Origin: BACL11 sp945865535
GTDB taxonomy: Bacteria > Bacteroidota > Bacteroidia > Flavobacteriales > BACL11
NCBI GenBank assembly: GCA_947502765.1
Contig: CANNBA010000005.1
Location: 1 to 64,000 of the forward strand
Reading direction: 5' to 3'
Length of the DNA: 64,000 bases
The notes under the pieces were generated by a model. The model saw nothing but the letters and a program-made list of their open reading frames with translations. It did no database searches and was not told where the DNA came from. Position 1 is the first letter of the stretch. The number at the start of each line of letters is the position of its first letter. A program made the translations under genes and the position numbers. This document shows, in pieces, positions 60,362 to 64,000 of this stretch.

Positions 60362-60925
60362 ATGATTCAAGTACAGGATAAAATTATTTCTTCAGACATT
60401 TTTGAAAAACAGTTTGTATGCGATTTAAATGCATGCAAAGGAGCTTGTTGTGTAGAGGGCGATTCTGGAGCTCCACTACTTAAAGAGGAAAAAAATATAT
60501 TGGAGGATATTTACCATAAGGTAAAACCCTATATGAGAAAAGAAGGAATAACCGCAATAGAAAACCAGGGCGTTGGAGTCTATGATTCTGATGGTGATTT
60601 AACCACTCCCCTTGTAAATAATGGTGAATGTGCTTTTGTAACTTATGAAAATGGAATTTCAAAATGTACCATTGAAAAAGCCTATTTAGATGGAAAAATT
60701 GATTTTAGAAAACCTATTTCTTGTCATTTATTTCCTATAAGAATAAAAGAATATCGCGATTTTGATGCCCTTAACTATGAAGAAATAAAAATTTGCAAAT
60801 CAGCATGTGAATGTGGGGAAAAATTAAAAGTTCCTGTTTATGCCTTTTTAAAAGCACCACTTATCCGTAAATATGGAGAAGTTTGGTATAAAGAATTGTT
60901 AGAGGCTGCTAAATTGTTAGGCTAG
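60362..60925 (+). CDS. DUF3109 family cysteine-rich protein (YkgJ-like)
   Basis: A 187-residue cytosolic protein of DUF3109, related to YkgJ-type zinc- or iron-cluster proteins. The N-terminal cysteines are CDLNACKGACCVEG (C20, C25, C29, C30). Later clusters are CTIEKAYLDGK, ISCHLFPIRIKEYRDFD and ICKSACECG. The motif CHLFPIR is shared with YkgJ relatives. It probably binds metal, but no reaction is known. It is monocistronic, with a promoter touching the start, and its 3' end overlaps the convergent DUF3817 gene by nine bases. Confidence 0.87.
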   Translation: MIQVQDKIISSDIFEKQFVCDLNACKGACCVEGDSGAPLLKEEKNILEDIYHKVKPYMRKEGITAIENQGVGVYDSDGDLTTPLVNNGECAFVTYENGISKCTIEKAYLDGKIDFRKPISCHLFPIRIKEYRDFDALNYEEIKICKSACECGEKLKVPVYAFLKAPLIRKYGEVWYKELLEAAKLLG

Positions 60926-61198
60926 GGGTTTTAAATATTTCCAATCTACATAAAAAGTTCCAAAGGGAAGGATAGAAGCGAGTAGTACAATTCCAAAATC
61001 TTTTACCCCCCATTTTTTATCCTCTTTTATCAAATAAGCTAAAAAAATATAGGCTACAAAAAGCAAGCCATGTGGCATACCTAGTAATTTTACATATTGC
61101 TCATCTCCACCCCAATATTTTAAAGGAACAGCAATAAAAAGAAGGAGTATGTAAGATACTCCCTCTAATAATGCAATGATTCTAAATAAATTTTGCAT
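60917..61198 (-). CDS. DUF3817 family small membrane protein
   Basis: A 93-residue membrane protein with three helices, matching DUF3817 by FRIIALLEGVSYILLLF near the N-terminus, the loop PLKYWGGDEQYVKLLGMPHG, and a final helix ending TFYVDWKYLK. The family has no known function; related domains occur fused to transporters. It begins two bases after the acyl-CoA dehydrogenase stop and is probably cotranscribed with it. The 3' end overlaps the DUF3109 gene. Confidence 0.85.
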   Translation of the reverse strand: MQNLFRIIALLEGVSYILLLFIAVPLKYWGGDEQYVKLLGMPHGLLFVAYIFLAYLIKEDKKWGVKDFGIVLLASILPFGTFYVDWKYLKPLA

Positions 61199-61200
61199 TT

Positions 61201-62379
61201 CTATTGAAATGCATTTTCTCCAGTAATATCCAATCCTGTAATTAGTAAGTGAATATCATGAGTCCCTTCATAAGTAATTACAGATTCTAAGTTCATCATA
61301 TGTCTCATAATAGAATATTCTCCTGTAATTCCCATTGCTCCTAAAACTTGCCTTGCTTCACGAGCAATTTTTAAGGCCATATCTACATTATTTCGCTTGC
61401 ACATAGAAATTTGGGCAGTAGTCGCTCTCCCTTCATTTCTGAGGACACCTAATCTCCAAGTTAAAAATTGAGCTTTTGTAATTTCCGTAATCATTTCTGC
61501 CAATTTTTTCTGTTGTAATTGGAAGGCAGCAATTGGTTTGCCAAATTGAATTCTTTCTTTGGCATATCTCAAGGCAGTATCATAACAGTCCATAGCAGTG
61601 CCTATTGTCCCCCACGCAATGCCGTATCTGGCAGAGTCCAAACAACCAAGCGGAGCTCCCAAGCCATCTTTATTAGGCAAGATATTTTCTTTAGGAATTT
61701 TCACATTATCAAAAACCAATTCTCCAGTTGCTGAAGCTCTTAAACTCCATTTGTTATGGGTTTCTGGAGTAGAAAACCCCTCCATTCCTCTTTCTACAAT
61801 TACACCTTTGATTCTACCTTCTTCATTTTTTGCCCAAACTACAGCAATATCAGCAAATGGAGAATTTGAGATCCACATTTTAGCTCCATTTAAAAGATAA
61901 TAATCTCCCATATCTTTAATATTAGTAGTCATCCCACCAGGATTTGATCCGTGATCTGGTTCAGTGAGCCCAAAACAACCCATAAATTCTCCAGTAGCTA
62001 ATTTTGGTAAAAATCTCAATTTTTGCTCTTCATTTCCATATTTCCAAATCGGGTACATTACAAGTGATGTCTGAACAGATGCGGTTGATCTAACCCCGCT
62101 ATCTCCTCTCTCCAATTCTTGCATTATAAGTCCATACGAAATTTGGTCTAGTCCAGAACCTCCATATTTTGCAGGAATGTATGGCCCAAAAGCCCCAATT
62201 TCACCCAATCCTTTTATAATTTGTTTTGGAAATTCTGCTTTTTGACAAGCATCTTCTATTATTGGAGAAACCTCTCTTTTCACCCACTCTCTGGCAGCAT
62301 CCCTAATCAATTTATGTTCCTCAGTTAGAAGTTCGTCCATCAGGAAATAATCGGGGGCTTGGTATAAATCTTGCAGCAT
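61201..62379 (-). CDS. Acyl-CoA dehydrogenase, glutaryl-CoA dehydrogenase-like
   Basis: A 392-residue FAD enzyme of the acyl-CoA dehydrogenase family, closest to glutaryl-CoA dehydrogenase (GcdH), which oxidises and decarboxylates glutaryl-CoA to crotonyl-CoA in lysine and tryptophan breakdown. Visible motifs: GCFGLTEPDHGSNPGGM, WISNSPFADIAVVWAK, QFGKPIAAFQLQQKKLAEM, and the catalytic glutamate E371 in TYEGTHDIHLL. The TEPDHGSNPG form is characteristic of GcdH. It leads a two-gene unit with DUF3817. Substrate assignment is by motif; the ALDH7 gene at 3413-4945 would fit the same catabolic area. Confidence 0.88.
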   Translation of the reverse strand: MLQDLYQAPDYFLMDELLTEEHKLIRDAAREWVKREVSPIIEDACQKAEFPKQIIKGLGEIGAFGPYIPAKYGGSGLDQISYGLIMQELERGDSGVRSTASVQTSLVMYPIWKYGNEEQKLRFLPKLATGEFMGCFGLTEPDHGSNPGGMTTNIKDMGDYYLLNGAKMWISNSPFADIAVVWAKNEEGRIKGVIVERGMEGFSTPETHNKWSLRASATGELVFDNVKIPKENILPNKDGLGAPLGCLDSARYGIAWGTIGTAMDCYDTALRYAKERIQFGKPIAAFQLQQKKLAEMITEITKAQFLTWRLGVLRNEGRATTAQISMCKRNNVDMALKIAREARQVLGAMGITGEYSIMRHMMNLESVITYEGTHDIHLLITGLDITGENAFQ

Positions 62380-62401
62380 AATATTCTTAATTTTTTTTTG
62401 A

Positions 62402-62409
62402 CAAAAGTA
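62402..62409 (-). promoter_or_regulatory. -7 promoter element (TACTTTTG) of the acyl-CoA dehydrogenase gene
   Basis: Exact TAnnTTTG match, 22 bases before the ATG at 62379, giving a leader of roughly 18 bases. Confidence 0.6.
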
Positions 62410-62442
62410 ATTTTTTTAAACGAAAAATGATATCCTAAACTA

Positions 62443-62450
62443 TATCTTTG
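62443..62450 (+). promoter_or_regulatory. -7 promoter element (TATCTTTG) of the DUF4271-hemD unit
   Basis: Exact TAnnTTTG match, 16 bases before the ATG at 62467, divergent from the acyl-CoA dehydrogenase promoter. Confidence 0.6.
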
Positions 62451-62466
62451 TGACAATAAAAAAGAA

Positions 62467-63108
62467 ATGCTAGCATTAACCAATATAAGCTATAATCAAG
62501 ATGCATTTTTTATTTTAGTACTCTTGTCATTTTTGCTCATTGCCCTAATAAAGGGGATGTACTGGAAACATGCAAAATTGTTTTTTATGGGCGTATTTGC
62601 TCAAAGATATGCCAATCAATACTTAAGAGAAGAAAATGCATTTACAGAAAGGGTCAATTTTCTCACATTTTTATTAATGGCCATAAATTTCACATTGATA
62701 ATTACAAAATTTCAAGCAGTAATTGATTTGTGGAAAATCGTTTCAGTATTTTTTTTAGTCTTGCTATTTTTTTTGCTTAAGCTAATTCTTATCAAGCTTT
62801 TGGGATTCTTTTTTAAAGTCAAGGATCTGGCCAAGTTAGCTATATTTTTTTCTTTGCTATTTGATAAAACCCTTGGCTTTGTATTGTTCCCTTTAGTGGT
62901 AGTTATTTATTTTTTCAGCATTGATATATCCTCTACCATGTTAATGATTTCGTTGGGCCTTTTTATGATTCTTTTTATTTTAAAGCTATTTTGGCTTTGG
63001 AAAATAGGCACGAACTCATTCGGACTTCCTCAGGTTTATATTTTTTTATATCTTTGCTCCATTGAAATTTTCCCTCTTCTTTTACTAGTAAAGGGGATTT
63101 TTTATTAA
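62467..63108 (+). CDS. DUF4271 family membrane protein
   Basis: A 213-residue integral membrane protein with about six helices, matching DUF4271, a Bacteroidota family found next to hemD. Short landmarks are FFMGVFAQRYANQYLREENAF after the first helix (split as MGVFAQRYANQYLRE) and KIGTNSFGLPQVYIFLYLCS near the end. The function is unknown; the constant link with hemD hints at haem or envelope biology, which is inference. It begins a plus-strand unit with hemD 14 bases downstream. Confidence 0.82.
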   Translation: MLALTNISYNQDAFFILVLLSFLLIALIKGMYWKHAKLFFMGVFAQRYANQYLREENAFTERVNFLTFLLMAINFTLIITKFQAVIDLWKIVSVFFLVLLFFLLKLILIKLLGFFFKVKDLAKLAIFFSLLFDKTLGFVLFPLVVVIYFFSIDISSTMLMISLGLFMILFILKLFWLWKIGTNSFGLPQVYIFLYLCSIEIFPLLLLVKGIFY

Positions 63109-63122
63109 AATAGGACAAAGAA

Positions 63123-63887
63123 ATGGCTGAACAAAATAAGAAAGTTAAGACAATTTTAATTGCACAACCCCAGCCAGAAGGAAAATCACCTTATGCAGCC
63201 TTGGAAAAAAAGCATAATGTAAAAATTGATTTCAGGCCATTTATGCATCTAGAAGAAATTACCGCAATGGAGTTTAAAGAGCAGAGAATTTCTATTTTAA
63301 ATCATGATGCTGTGATTTTTACTTCAAAAAAAGCAATGGATCATTATTTTGGCATGATAGAAAAATTAAGGTTGAGAGTGCCTGATTTTACCAAATACTT
63401 TTGTGTTTCAGAGGCAATTGAACATTACTTGCAAAATTTCATTAATTATCGAAAACGCAAAGTTTTTACTGGAGAACAAACTTTAGCAAGTTTAATTCCT
63501 ATCATGCAAAAACACAACGATTCTAAATTCCTTTTTCCTTGTTCTGATTTACTTAAAAATAAAGAAAATGCAGTATTAGATGAAAGCGGCTTAGAATATA
63601 CTAAAGCTCAAATGTATAAAATTGCTTGTTCTGACTTATCTGATTTATCGGATGTAAAATATGATGTTTTGGTATTCTTCAGTCCAACAGGAATCAAATC
63701 ATTGTTAGAGAATTTCCCTGAATTTAAGCAAGATGAAACAAGGTTAGCGGTATTTGGAGCAACAACTATAAAATCAGTGGAAGATAGTGGTTTGAGAGTT
63801 GATATTTCAGCCCCAAATAAAAAAGCGCCCTCTATGTTAATGGCATTGGATCAATATATAAAAGAAGCGAATAAAAGAAAAAGATAA
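63123..63887 (+). CDS. hemD: Uroporphyrinogen-III synthase
   Basis: A 254-residue enzyme that closes hydroxymethylbilane into uroporphyrinogen III in haem and corrin synthesis. HemD proteins are poorly conserved, but the two-domain pattern is here: KTILIAQPQPEGKSPYAAL at the N-terminus, NHDAVIFTSKKAMDHYF, and DVLVFFSPTGIKSLLENF with the late LAVFGATTIKSVEDSGLRV. It follows DUF4271 by 14 bases and precedes rnpA, an order I recall in flavobacteria. Confidence 0.9.
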   Translation: MAEQNKKVKTILIAQPQPEGKSPYAALEKKHNVKIDFRPFMHLEEITAMEFKEQRISILNHDAVIFTSKKAMDHYFGMIEKLRLRVPDFTKYFCVSEAIEHYLQNFINYRKRKVFTGEQTLASLIPIMQKHNDSKFLFPCSDLLKNKENAVLDESGLEYTKAQMYKIACSDLSDLSDVKYDVLVFFSPTGIKSLLENFPEFKQDETRLAVFGATTIKSVEDSGLRVDISAPNKKAPSMLMALDQYIKEANKRKR

Positions 63888-63947
63888 ATTCCGTTGCAAA
63901 TCAATTTTTAAAAAGAGGTTTTAGGATCTTTTTTATATTTTTAAAAA

Positions 63948-64000
63948 ATGTTTAAATTCCCTAAAAAACAAAAATTGTGTGGTGAAAAAGTGATTGAAAG
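63948..64000 (+). CDS. rnpA: Ribonuclease P protein component, 5' partial
   Basis: The window ends inside this gene after 17 full codons: MFKFPKKQKLCGEKVIE. This matches the start of RnpA (FPKKEKLKSKKLIE-like in relatives), the protein that helps the RNase P RNA trim tRNA 5' leaders. The position after hemD supports it. A TATTTTTA (seven of eight to the -7 consensus) lies at 63936-63943, four bases before the ATG. The call rests on a short stretch and gene order. Confidence 0.7.
   Translation, partial: MFKFPKKQKLCGEKVIE

Noticed and set aside
1..64000. CRISPR array, insertion sequence, prophage or integrated element
   Set aside because: No regularly spaced repeats, transposase, integrase or phage gene is present; gene content and base composition of the coding DNA look uniform.

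Overview
The window is a stretch of chromosome from a low-G+C member of the Bacteroidota, most likely the order Flavobacteriales. The evidence is: type IX secretion (T9SS) genes (PorW/SprE, PorZ, PorP/SprF, sorting domains of type A and type B); a TonB-dependent receptor; an ATP synthase operon that stops after atpG without atpD/atpC; lineage families such as DUF4292, DUF3108, DUF4175, DUF4271 and DUF4837; and repeated promoter -7 elements of the Bacteroidota form TAnnTTTG instead of Shine-Dalgarno leaders. Coding DNA is roughly one third G+C. I cannot place it to genus. I saw no phage, insertion sequence, CRISPR array or rRNA; this is compact core genome.

Layout. 1-377 is a very AT-rich gene-free stretch (about 16% G+C by hand count over the first 360 bases). 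Then come an RpiB-type isomerase, a secreted M28 peptidase, a Bax-inhibitor-1 protein, a small membrane protein and an ALDH7-type aldehyde dehydrogenase (378-4945). 5010-9850 is a minus-strand operon M23 peptidase > GH3-like protein > dxr > rseP. Divergent from it, 9945-18503 carries porW/sprE, bactofilin, an AtpZ-like protein, a small membrane protein and the F-type ATP synthase operon atpB-E-F-H-A-G, which has its own promoter, a perfect 15-bp hairpin between atpE and atpF, and a terminator. 18551-28562 holds an enoyl-CoA hydratase, a flippase, dut, a TPR protein, a DUF4292 lipoprotein, an EnvC-like protein, a 58-codon tatA, gatA, a DUF3108 protein and another M23 peptidase.

28567-34594 is a translationally coupled T9SS cassette: a 1224-residue type-B secreted protein, a PorP/SprF partner, and a PD40/OmpA-like protein. 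34583-37937 is a minus-strand operon asnS > rpoN > PAP2-like protein; dxs follows. mltD and a DUF4837 lipoprotein run plus. 42289-50047 is minus: porZ > recO > TonB receptor, plus a separately promoted type-A T9SS propeller protein. A tRNA-Arg(UCG) with a clear promoter is at 50137-50210. 50387-56835 is a tightly overlapped operon DUF4175 > ybeY > mnmG > methyltransferase. Then come gltX-folB, glyQS, a DUF3109 cysteine-rich protein, glutaryl-CoA-dehydrogenase-like acdA with a DUF3817 gene, DUF4271, hemD, and the first 17 codons of rnpA running off the end.

Themes. Much of the window serves the cell envelope: three LytM/M23 proteins, one lytic transglycosylase, RseP, bactofilin, lipoproteins and T9SS parts. 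dxs and dxr supply two steps of the MEP isoprenoid pathway. ALDH7 and the GcdH-like enzyme could both act in lysine catabolism, although they are unlinked. At least six genes have the -7 element only 4-5 bases before the start codon, which predicts leaderless mRNAs and also fixes several start sites inside longer open frames.
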